From positions 1-15,553 of the forward strand of contig JBAWYD010000062.1 in the NCBI GenBank assembly GCA_037143735.1: DNA of 15,553 nt, in the 5' to 3' direction. Shown here piece after piece: positions 6,250 through 13,198 of the stretch. Position 1 is the first letter of the stretch, and every line of letters begins with the position of its first letter. The DNA is from JAPLJQ01 sp037143735. GTDB lineage: Bacteria > Desulfobacterota > Syntrophia > Syntrophales > UBA2185. Both the position numbers and the translations under genes were made by a program. The notes beneath the pieces were generated by a model. The model did no database searches, was not told where the DNA came from, and saw only the letters and a list, made by a program, of their open reading frames with translations.

Positions 6250-7331
6250 CAAGTTTTGACTCGAAGATACATGACGATGGAGATTGAGCCCAAAATGAGG
6301 TTGGCAATCCAGGCGGACAGGACAGGCGGGATCGTTCCGGAACGGCCAAGGGACATGAAGAGGGCATGAACAACCCAGTAAGAAAATCCGATAACGATCC
6401 CCACCCCGATACACTGCATGATTCCCCCGCTCCGCTCCGTTTTCATAAGTGAAAACGAAATTCCGATAATGACGAGGATCATGCTGACCAGGGTGAAGGC
6501 AACCTTTCCATGCATGTCAACAAGATATCGTGTAGCATCATATCCTTCCGCTTGTATTTTCTTGATATATCGCCTTAATTCCATGTAACTCATCTTGCTC
6601 GCTTCTTTCTGGACAGAGGTAAAATCAATGGGTTTTTCAGGCAGGTCGATCACCTTTGTCGATACCCACTCAACAAAGGGAAATTGCCCGGGCTGAAATC
6701 TGGTGATCATGAGATTATAAAAAACCCACTGATTGTTTTCCCACCGCGCCGTTTCGGCGTCGATCCGCATATTTAACACGAAATGTTTATCCAAATAGTT
6801 AATGGTGATACCATTTAAAGAGTTTGTCACGGGATCGAACATCTTGAAATTATATATGCCGTTTGTTCCTCTGTACCAGGTCTGATTCTGCTTGAAACTT
6901 CCAAGAGGTTTTTGCTTTTCAATCTCAATGAGCTTTATGTAATCCGCCTTCTCGTTGGTATAGGGTGTGATGTATTCGTTGAAAAGAAAAGATAGAATAC
7001 AAATGATAAAGACAATGATGATGACAGGTAAGGATGTTCTGTAGAGGCTGATACCATTTGCCTTCATGGCAAGAATCTCACTGTACTTTGAGAGATGGCT
7101 GAAGGTGATAAGAGAAGCGAGAAGGACAGCAACAGGTATGGCTTGGGAGATGATCAGGGGCATCATAAAGATCAGATAGGATACTATCTGAGAAAGGGTA
7201 GCATGATTGCTAAGGAACATCCTCATTCTCTCAAAAAGATCGATAATCAAAAAAAGCGCCGTAAACGACACCATAATCAGGAAAAACAATTTTACATATT
7301 CTTTTGTTACATATCGATCCAAAATGGTCAT
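6249..7331 (-). CDS. lptG: LPS export system permease LptG
   Basis: LptG and LptF are the two membrane subunits of the LptB2FG ABC transporter, which extracts lipopolysaccharide from the inner membrane and drives it across the Lpt bridge. The 360-residue protein has the family layout: N-terminal LDRYVTKEYVKLFF, three membrane segments within about 12-125, a large periplasmic beta-jellyroll domain (about 130-275), then three C-terminal membrane segments (about 277-297, 305-325, 332-355). The motif SKYSEILAMKANGISLY (80-96) is the cytoplasmic coupling-helix region that contacts the ATPase. The ATG overlaps the lptF stop as ATGA, so the pair is translationally coupled. I call it LptG because it is the second gene, as in the usual lptF-lptG order. 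Confidence 0.88.
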   Translation of the reverse strand: MTILDRYVTKEYVKLFFLIMVSFTALFLIIDLFERMRMFLSNHATLSQIVSYLIFMMPLIISQAIPVAVLLASLITFSHLSKYSEILAMKANGISLYRTSLPVIIIVFIICILSFLFNEYITPYTNEKADYIKLIEIEKQKPLGSFKQNQTWYRGTNGIYNFKMFDPVTNSLNGITINYLDKHFVLNMRIDAETARWENNQWVFYNLMITRFQPGQFPFVEWVSTKVIDLPEKPIDFTSVQKEASKMSYMELRRYIKKIQAEGYDATRYLVDMHGKVAFTLVSMILVIIGISFSLMKTERSGGIMQCIGVGIVIGFSYWVVHALFMSLGRSGTIPPVLSAWIANLILGSISIVMYLRVKT

Positions 7332-8506
7332 GAGCGAAAACCGCCTGCCATACGGGCAATTTTATTTAGAATATCGCGGAGGGAAGGCACTTCAACCGGC
7401 TTATCTTTAGCCGCCCTGATAAAGAGATAAACAGCTAAAATCCCGAAGATAAAATTTGGCGTCCAGATTCCAACAAACGGCGGGAGACCGCTCGTTTCCG
7501 TCAGGGTTTCACCTCCGAGGATCAGGAAATAATAAATCAGCACGATAATGAGCCCTATCGTAAATCCCCTTGATCTTACCGCCCGGTGCGATCTGATACC
7601 TAAAGGAATTCCGAGAATGCCCATAACAATACAGGATATTGGCAGAGCGACATTCTTATTCATTTCAACAGCAAGTTCACGTAAAACATTTTTATCAAGC
7701 CCGCTGCTTTTTAGCTTTTCAGAAATTTCCCAGATCGTCAACTCGGAACTGGACTTTGTCTTGAGCTTATGTTCTTCGGCAACGGAGGATTCAGAGTCAA
7801 GATTGACATCATAGAAACGGAAATCCATTTTCCTATAATTCTTCATCTTCGGATCGACGATATGAGTGCTGCCGTTTTCAAGTCTCAGGGTGATCGTCAT
7901 CAGCTTGGGATCTGAAACGAGGTATGCCTTCTTTGCAATGATAGTGCTGGGCTCCTTAATGATTCTGGTGTCGGAAATGATCACCCCTTCCATGTAACTT
8001 CCGTGGACGGGAATGCTTTCCGCGTACAGAAGAATTCCTTTGAAATCATCATTAAATACCTTTTCCCTGATGCCGACGCTGGCTTTTTTCTTTGCCACGG
8101 TAAAGAGAAGATTCTTTGTGGCAAATTTGCTCTGGGGTACCAGATAAAAAGTGGTAATGGTCGTCAAAACAAAGGCGATTAAGGAGGCAAATGCGACAGG
8201 ATACAATATCTGATACAGACTGACTCCGGAAGCCTTGAAAATGGTTATTTCATTGTCAGAGGACAGCCTGCCAAGACCTATCAGTATGGAGACAAGAAGG
8301 GATATGGGAATTGTAAATATCAGAAAGGATGGGAACAGGAGAAAAAAAAGCTTCAGAATATCATAGAAACTGACGCCTTTGTTGACCATCAGATCCATAA
8401 GTTGAAGGAGCTTTCCCATGATGAGGACGAAGGTCATCACAAAAAGGATCATCAAAAACGGGTAGGATATTTCTCTAAGAATGTACCGGTAGATAATTTT
8501 TGGCAT
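7328..8506 (-). CDS. lptF: LPS export system permease LptF
   Basis: This is the partner permease of LptG in the LptB2FG lipopolysaccharide exporter. It has 392 residues, beginning MPKIIYRYILREISYPFLMI, a standard LptF/YjgP start. Membrane segments lie near 14-36, 50-76 and 99-124; a periplasmic jellyroll covers about 128-270; three more membrane segments lie near 278-298, 310-330 and 340-362. SSDNEITIFKASGVSLYQIL (82-101) is the coupling-helix region that meets LptB. The ATG at 8506 has GGA on the coding strand about eight bases upstream. No lptA, lptB or lptC is in the window. The assignment as F rather than G rests mainly on gene order. Confidence 0.88.
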   Translation of the reverse strand: MPKIIYRYILREISYPFLMILFVMTFVLIMGKLLQLMDLMVNKGVSFYDILKLFFLLFPSFLIFTIPISLLVSILIGLGRLSSDNEITIFKASGVSLYQILYPVAFASLIAFVLTTITTFYLVPQSKFATKNLLFTVAKKKASVGIREKVFNDDFKGILLYAESIPVHGSYMEGVIISDTRIIKEPSTIIAKKAYLVSDPKLMTITLRLENGSTHIVDPKMKNYRKMDFRFYDVNLDSESSVAEEHKLKTKSSSELTIWEISEKLKSSGLDKNVLRELAVEMNKNVALPISCIVMGILGIPLGIRSHRAVRSRGFTIGLIIVLIYYFLILGGETLTETSGLPPFVGIWTPNFIFGILAVYLFIRAAKDKPVEVPSLRDILNKIARMAGGFRS

Positions 8507-8541
8507 TAATATGTCCGGAGGTCATTATTCTTGTTTGCGAG

Positions 8542-8570
8542 ACTAACACGGTTATGAAGTCATTTGTCAA
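8542..8570 (-). promoter_or_regulatory. Candidate promoter for lptF-lptG
   Basis: Read on the - strand, a perfect TTGACA (complement of 8565-8570) is followed after 17 bases by GTTAGT (complement of 8542-8547), which matches TATAAT at three positions. The predicted start would leave a leader of about 30 bases before lptF. Only consensus matching supports it. Confidence 0.4.
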
Positions 8571-8610
8571 GAAAAAGGTGGCTTATACATGTTAAAAAGC
8601 CATATCTTGA

Positions 8611-8639
8611 TTGACCTTGGTCCGTAAATCTGCTAATTG
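8611..8639 (+). promoter_or_regulatory. Weak promoter candidate for the PHP-glycosyltransferase gene cluster
   Basis: TTGACC (8611-8616) and TAATTG (8634-8639) are spaced by 17 bases, and a TG one base before the -10 (8631-8632) resembles an extended -10 element. The -35 overlaps a palindrome GACCTTGGTC (8613-8622), a possible operator. The -10 hexamer itself is weak. Confidence 0.3.
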
Positions 8640-8670
8640 CAGGGCCTCACACAGGAAGATTTATTATGGG

Positions 8671-8680
8671 ATTGCGCAAT
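8671..8680. promoter_or_regulatory. Perfect 10-base palindrome ATTGCGCAAT in the divergent region
   Basis: ATTGCGCAAT is a perfect palindrome 37 bases before the GTG of the PHP gene. Just downstream, AATTG and CAATT form a further short inverted pair. Its place in a divergent intergenic region is compatible with a repressor or activator site, but no regulator is recognised and a 10-base palindrome can arise by chance. Confidence 0.25.
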
Positions 8681-8716
8681 TGAAAAATAAACAATTATCT
8701 GGCGAGGTGACGGTAC

Positions 8717-9373
8717 GTGATTGATCTCCATACCCATTCCATTTTCAGCGACGGAGAACTTATCCCGTCAGAACTTGTTCAACGGGCCAAGGTTGCTGGA
8801 TACCGGAAGATAGCCATTACAGATCACGGCGACCATTCCAATGCCGATTTCATCATTTCAAGGATGGTGAAGGTTTGCATGAAACTGTCTGAAACCTGTG
8901 CGATTCAGGTCATACCTGGTATTGAACTGACCCATGTTCGCCCTGAGCATATCTTTGAGCTTACAGAAGAATGTAGACGAATGGGGGCCGTAATCGTTGT
9001 CGTTCATGGTGAAACGATTGTTGAACCCGTGATGGCTGGAACCAATATGGCTGCTCTTCAATCTCACATCGACATTCTTGCTCACCCCGGTTTGATTACT
9101 GAAGAAGAAGCGCATCTGGCTGCTGCAAATTCCGTCTTTTTAGAAATTTCTACCAGGAGGGGACACAGCCTGACAAACGGCCATGTTGTAAAGATGGCGC
9201 GAGAAACGAGAGCTTCCCTCGTTTTGAATACGGACTCTCACGCTCCGAGGGATCTTGTCGGGAAAGAGATGTCGCTTAAAATTGCCGCTGGGGCCGGTAT
9301 GACAGAACAAGAGATTGAAATAATGTTTCAGAATTCAGAATCTCTCCTTGAAAGGGTATTGCACAACAGGTAA
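8717..9373 (+). CDS. PHP-domain metal-dependent phosphoesterase, histidinol-phosphatase-like
   Basis: A 218-residue PHP-superfamily protein, predicted to be a cytoplasmic metal-dependent phosphoesterase. Metal ligands expected for the fold are visible: DLHTHSIFSDGE (3-14, with H5, H7 and D12), ITDHGDH (34-40), GIELTH (68-73, E70), VVHGE (96-99 region, H98), DILAHPG (119-125, H123) and NTDSHA (171-176, D173 and H175). The full set argues for an active enzyme. The substrate is unknown; histidinol phosphate, a sugar phosphate or a nucleotide are all possible, and nothing here belongs to histidine synthesis. The start is GTG at 8717, with GAGG (8704-8707) nine bases before it. It is the first gene of the apparent + strand cluster, 19 bases ahead of the glycosyltransferase, so a role in sugar-phosphate supply or turnover is possible. 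Confidence 0.85.
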   Translation: MIDLHTHSIFSDGELIPSELVQRAKVAGYRKIAITDHGDHSNADFIISRMVKVCMKLSETCAIQVIPGIELTHVRPEHIFELTEECRRMGAVIVVVHGETIVEPVMAGTNMAALQSHIDILAHPGLITEEEAHLAAANSVFLEISTRRGHSLTNGHVVKMARETRASLVLNTDSHAPRDLVGKEMSLKIAAGAGMTEQEIEIMFQNSESLLERVLHNR

Positions 9374-9392
9374 TCCTCGATCATGAGCGCAT

Positions 9393-10634
9393 ATGGATTC
9401 TGAAACATTAAGAATATGCCTGTTAACCTATCGTGGGAATCCGACATGCGGCGGTCAGGGGGTGTACATAAAATATCTGAGCCGGGCCCTTCGGGATCTT
9501 GGTCATCACGTTGATGTGATATCGGGCCCGCCGTATCCCGAACTGGCGGATAACATCACCCTCATCAAGCTCCCGGGTCTTGATCTTTACAATCCCGAAA
9601 ATCTCTTCAAAATCAGAAATATTCGGGACTTGAAATCACCGATCAATCAGCTTGAGTTTCTGAGTATGTGTCTTGGGGGATTTCCTGAACCTTTTACTTT
9701 TGGATTCAGAGTATTTAAGTATTTTCGCAAACATCTGCCACATTACGATATTGTCCATGACAATCAGTCCTTGTCGTACGGGATTCTTGGCGTGCGACGT
9801 TTAGGTTATCGCACAGTGGCGACGATTCACCATCCCATCACCGTCGATCGCAATGAAGAGTTGAAGGCGGCAAAATCCTGGATTAGAAAATTTCAGGTCA
9901 TGAGATGGTATTCCTTCATCAGGATGCAGAAGAGGGTTTCAAGGCAATTAGCCGCTATCATCACCGTTTCTGAATGTTCGAAAAAGGATCTCCACCGAGC
10001 CTTTTGCATTCCTGAATCGAGATTCCGTGTCGTTCCGAATGGCATTAATACAGATTTTTTTTATCCCATGCCCCATATTAAGCGATCAGAAAATCAAATC
10101 CTTGTAACCAACAGCGCTGATACCCCTTTGAAAGGCCTCAAATATCTCCTTCATGTCATCGCATCAATCAGAAAAAAAAGGAGAATCAACCTTGTCGTGA
10201 TCGGGTCGCCGAAAAATAACGGCCACGTGGATCATCTGGTTAGAGAATTGGGGATTCTTGATTGCGTCGAATTTACCGGTAAAATCAGAAATGAGGATTT
10301 TGCGCCCCGTTATGCAAAAGCCACCATGGCCGTGATACCGTCGTTATATGAAGGATTTGGGATGCCTGCCGGTGAAGCCATGGCCTGCGGAGTTCCCGTT
10401 ATAAGCACGGCGGGAGGGGCTCTTCCGGAAGTGGTGGGTGATGCCGGCATTCTTGTGCCGCCTGCTGATGTGGAAGCTCTGGAAACGGCCATTATGTTTC
10501 TTCTCGATAATCCTGCAAAGCGTCGTGAGCTCAGTCAAGCCGGCATTGAGCGTGTTAAAAGATCATTCACCTGGCGTCATGCAGCACAGAAGACCGTTGA
10601 TGTGTACAGGGAAGAGGTTCATGCTGACCGTTAA
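9393..10634 (+). CDS. Glycosyltransferase family 4 (GT-B fold)
   Basis: A retaining GT4-type glycosyltransferase of 413 residues, likely cytoplasmic or at the inner face of the membrane, moving a sugar from a nucleotide-sugar donor. The N-terminal domain has RICLLTYRGNPTCGGQGVYI (7-26), with the glycine-rich GGQGVY loop of the acceptor domain. ATIHHP and the ITVSECSKKDL/VVPNGINTDFF pair mark the domain junction. The C-terminal domain has the EX7E motif in YEGFGMPAGEAMACGVPV (E320 and E328) followed by GGALPEVVGDAGILVPP. Donor and acceptor cannot be read from sequence. The ribosome site is weak (GAGCG), and the gene lies 19 bases after the PHP gene, so coupling is likely. Its end overlaps the methyltransferase start by 14 bases. 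Confidence 0.9.
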   Translation: MDSETLRICLLTYRGNPTCGGQGVYIKYLSRALRDLGHHVDVISGPPYPELADNITLIKLPGLDLYNPENLFKIRNIRDLKSPINQLEFLSMCLGGFPEPFTFGFRVFKYFRKHLPHYDIVHDNQSLSYGILGVRRLGYRTVATIHHPITVDRNEELKAAKSWIRKFQVMRWYSFIRMQKRVSRQLAAIITVSECSKKDLHRAFCIPESRFRVVPNGINTDFFYPMPHIKRSENQILVTNSADTPLKGLKYLLHVIASIRKKRRINLVVIGSPKNNGHVDHLVRELGILDCVEFTGKIRNEDFAPRYAKATMAVIPSLYEGFGMPAGEAMACGVPVISTAGGALPEVVGDAGILVPPADVEALETAIMFLLDNPAKRRELSQAGIERVKRSFTWRHAAQKTVDVYREEVHADR

Positions 10635-11325
10635 TTTTAACTATATTCATCTGAAGCCGGGCAGTCGGGTCCTTGATGCAGGCTGCGGTACGGGAAGACA
10701 TCTGTGCGAAGCATTCCGAACCCTTGGCGTGGATGTCATTGGAATCGACATGAACCGGGCGGACCTTGTCAAAACAGGAGATATTCTTGTCCAGTTAAAG
10801 GGGGATGATAAAGGCTCATGGATGACCGCCATGGCGGATGTAACAACATTACCCTTCAAGGATGAATCGTTTGACCTCATCATCTGTTCCGAGGTTCTTG
10901 AGCATGTTCCCGACAATATATTGGCGATAAAGGAATTGATGCGGGTACTGAAGCCCGGAAAAGATATCGTGGTAAGCGTTCCCTCTTTTATGCCGGAGAG
11001 AATCTGCTGGGCCATTTCTGAGAGTTATTACCTCGAACCTGGAGGCCATATCAGAATATATAAAAAGAAGGAATTAAAAAACCTGCTGGAGAACGCCGGG
11101 GCGAGGTGCTGGAGAATCCGACACAAACATGCCTTGCACGTGCCGTACTGGTGGCTGAAGTGTATCGTCGGTCATAAGAGTGAGGCTTCACGGCTTGTAA
11201 ATCTTTACAAGAGATTTCTCGAATGGGACATCATGACCCATCCTGCTTGGACGCGCCGACTTGATAAATTCTTAAACCCTGTTATTGCAAAGAGTATTGT
11301 CTTTTATCTTAAAAAAGGATGCTGA
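10621..11325 (+). CDS. Class I SAM-dependent methyltransferase (Methyltransf_11 type)
   Basis: A 234-residue Rossmann-fold methyltransferase. Motif I is VLDAGCGTGRHL (17-28), followed by DVIGIDMN (38-45), an acidic/Phe motif in DVTTLPFKDESFDLIICSEVLEHV and motif LMRVLKPG. The C-terminal third, rich in Trp, Tyr and basic residues (YYLEPGGHIRIYKKKEL, then HVPYWWLKCIVG), probably forms the acceptor cap. The frame stays open upstream, but the ATG at 10621 starts just before the fold's first strand and has GAAGAGG right before it, so I use that start. The 14-base overlap with the glycosyltransferase and the short gap to the next gene mean coupled expression. It probably methylates a sugar or lipid intermediate of this cluster; O-, N- or C-methylation cannot be decided. 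Confidence 0.88.
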   Translation: MLTVNFNYIHLKPGSRVLDAGCGTGRHLCEAFRTLGVDVIGIDMNRADLVKTGDILVQLKGDDKGSWMTAMADVTTLPFKDESFDLIICSEVLEHVPDNILAIKELMRVLKPGKDIVVSVPSFMPERICWAISESYYLEPGGHIRIYKKKELKNLLENAGARCWRIRHKHALHVPYWWLKCIVGHKSEASRLVNLYKRFLEWDIMTHPAWTRRLDKFLNPVIAKSIVFYLKKGC

Positions 11326-11330
11326 TATCT

Positions 11331-12368
11331 ATGCAACTGTTCATTCCCAGCAATTTTGCGGAAGAAACCGTCGATATAGCTGCTGTGGCGTCATTTATTT
11401 CGGGGATTCAAAAAGAAAATGGTGAAATTCCCTGGTCCGAAGGAGGAAAGACAAATCCCTGGGATCATGTTGAAAGTGCTATGGGGCTGAGTGTTGCCGG
11501 TCGATTGAAAGAAGCGGAAAAGGCCTATGAATGGATGAAGAAGACGCAGCTGAGAGACGGAACATGGTGGTCGGCCTATAAAAACGGTATTCCCGACGAC
11601 AGAACGAAGGATGCCAATATTTCGTCTTATATCGCTGTAGGGGTTTACCATCATTATCTCGTTACGGGAAATAAAGAATTTTTAAAATTTATGTGGCCCA
11701 GCGTTAAATACGGGATTGATTTTGCCGTCAGTCTTCAGGCATCGACAGGTGTTATTTACTGGGCTAAGAACAGCCGTGGGGTCGTGGACCCTATGGCGCT
11801 GCTTACGGCATCCAGTTCCGTATATATGAGCATAAAGTGTGGTCTTGCCATTGCGCTTTGTTTGGATAAAAAGCGAAGGGACTGGGAACAAGCTCTATTA
11901 AAACTCGGCCTTGCCATTAACAATAAACCCCACCTGTTCAACATGATGAAATCCCGCTTTTCCATGGACTGGTACTATCCTGTGCTATGCGGAGCTGTCA
12001 CAGGCGGAGATGCTCGCATGCGGCTTCACAAGTCATGGGACAAGTTTTTTGTGCCGGGTTGGGGAGTGCGATGCGTTTCCGATCAACCCTGGACAACAAT
12101 GGCGGAAACATCGGAACTGGTGCTGACGCTTGCAGCGATCGAGGAACATGAAAAAGCAAAAATAGTTTTCAACTGGTTAATTGACAAAAAATATGATGAT
12201 GGATCATTCTGGATGGGGGTCACGTTTCCGGATGGCGTCATATGGCCTGAAGAAAAAACGGCATGGACGGCTGCCGCCGTTCTCCTTGCCTATGACGCTC
12301 TTAATCACCTTACCCCTGCCGGTCATCTGTTCAATCATCGTTTCTGGAACGAAACAAAAGTCATCTGA
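11331..12368 (+). CDS. Alpha/alpha-toroid protein with QW-like repeats (prenyltransferase/terpene-cyclase-like or six-hairpin glycosidase-like)
   Basis: A 345-residue, mostly helical protein of uncertain function. Several segments fit the QW repeat of squalene-hopene and oxidosqualene cyclases: KAYEWMKKTQLRDGTW (64-79) is a full match, while segments near 21-35, 126-144 and 277-294 are looser. EKTAWTAAAVLLAYDAL (308-324) resembles helix-pair ends in such toroids. No DxDD protonation motif is present; the nearest equivalent region reads DQPWTTMAETSEL (251-263), so classical cyclase activity is unlikely. Conversely, VTGNKEFLKFMWPSVKYGIDF (111-131) resembles six-hairpin glycosidases, which share the same fold. 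ATG 11331 is preferred over ATG 11319 because AAGGA (11315-11319) is well spaced for it. There is no signal peptide, so it is probably cytoplasmic. Databases often label such proteins prenyltransferase, without biochemical support. Confidence 0.72.
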   Translation: MQLFIPSNFAEETVDIAAVASFISGIQKENGEIPWSEGGKTNPWDHVESAMGLSVAGRLKEAEKAYEWMKKTQLRDGTWWSAYKNGIPDDRTKDANISSYIAVGVYHHYLVTGNKEFLKFMWPSVKYGIDFAVSLQASTGVIYWAKNSRGVVDPMALLTASSSVYMSIKCGLAIALCLDKKRRDWEQALLKLGLAINNKPHLFNMMKSRFSMDWYYPVLCGAVTGGDARMRLHKSWDKFFVPGWGVRCVSDQPWTTMAETSELVLTLAAIEEHEKAKIVFNWLIDKKYDDGSFWMGVTFPDGVIWPEEKTAWTAAAVLLAYDALNHLTPAGHLFNHRFWNETKVI

Positions 12369-12475
12369 ATGAAGCCGGCCAATGTCACTTAATGGTGTTT
12401 TTCCAGGGCGGGGCGCGCGTCTCGTCGATAATCGAAAATGTTTAAATCCGTCTGCAGAATAACAGGACAACGTCA

Positions 12476-13198
12476 TTGAGAACAGATCATCGTCCTTATT
12501 TCATAAAACGCCTGGATGTCGTATTTCAGCAGCGGTATGCGGATTACTTCCTCCGTCCCCAGTTTGATTTTCTGGGCAAGGGGACGCTGTTCCTCAGACC
12601 CTGGCATGTGGAGATATTCGGATGGCCCATCATGCTTGATGACTATGCAAATGTAATCGCCACGCCTGATAAAAGAATTCGCCTGACTGTCTGGTCAAAT
12701 ATGGAAGAAGCAGGGCGTATTCGAATCGGGAAATATGCCTTGATATGTCCAGGGGTCAGAATCAGTTCCGCCCAGGAGATTATCATTGGCGACAGTTGCA
12801 TGCTTGCCCAAAGTGTGTATATCACCGACTCGGACTGGCACGACATATACGATCGCGGCATATCCATTGGAAGGAAAGCTGCCGTGCGAGTTGGAGATAA
12901 TGTCTGGATAGGTGATAGCGCCATTGTATGTAAGGGTGTTACGATAGGCGATAACAGCATTATCGGAGCAGGGTCCGTCGTGATCAGGGACGTTCCCCCA
13001 AACGTTGTGGCGGCAGGAAACCCGGCAGATGTTGTCAGAAAGCTTGACCATGAAAGACATATGGGGACACGCGCCGAATGGTTTGCCGATCCGGAAAAAC
13101 TGGCTTCTCAGTTTGATGTAATAGACCGGGACATCCTCAAGGGTAATACGATTTCAGGATGGATACGGTCCATGCTGTTACCCAGGAAGGGAGATTAA
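12476..13198 (+). CDS. Left-handed beta-helix acyltransferase (hexapeptide-repeat family)
   Basis: A 240-residue member of the hexapeptide-repeat acyltransferases, typically trimeric and using an acyl-CoA to O- or N-acetylate a sugar. Hexapeptide repeats run from about 81 to 171: IRIGKYALI, EIIIGDSCML, VRVGDNVWIGDSAIVCKG and VTIGDNSIIGAGSVVI, closing with VAAGNPADVVRKL. H122 in ITDSDWHDIYDR is placed like the catalytic His of the xenobiotic/maltose acetyltransferase type. An N-terminal extension (1-75) with many aromatic residues precedes the helix. The start is TTG at 12476, with AGGA (12464-12467) eight bases ahead; a stop at 12443-12445 limits extension. It lies 107 bases after the toroid gene, and its stop directly abuts the radical SAM start. 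Confidence 0.87.
   Translation: MRTDHRPYFIKRLDVVFQQRYADYFLRPQFDFLGKGTLFLRPWHVEIFGWPIMLDDYANVIATPDKRIRLTVWSNMEEAGRIRIGKYALICPGVRISSAQEIIIGDSCMLAQSVYITDSDWHDIYDRGISIGRKAAVRVGDNVWIGDSAIVCKGVTIGDNSIIGAGSVVIRDVPPNVVAAGNPADVVRKLDHERHMGTRAEWFADPEKLASQFDVIDRDILKGNTISGWIRSMLLPRKGD

Noticed and set aside
8521..8716. Possible tRNA or small RNA gene in the lptF-PHP intergenic region
   Set aside because: No cloverleaf arms, T-loop consensus or terminator-like hairpin with a T-run could be found.
10438..10620. Longer N-terminus for the first methyltransferase, in the open frame upstream
   Set aside because: The extra 61 residues overlap the glycosyltransferase, do not resemble a methyltransferase, and the ATG at 10621 fits the fold start with a ribosome site before it.
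12369..12475. Possible promoter or terminator in the gap before the acyltransferase
   Set aside because: I saw no convincing -35/-10 pair and no hairpin with a T-run; only a near-palindrome TCGATAATCGA (12425-12435), too short to call.
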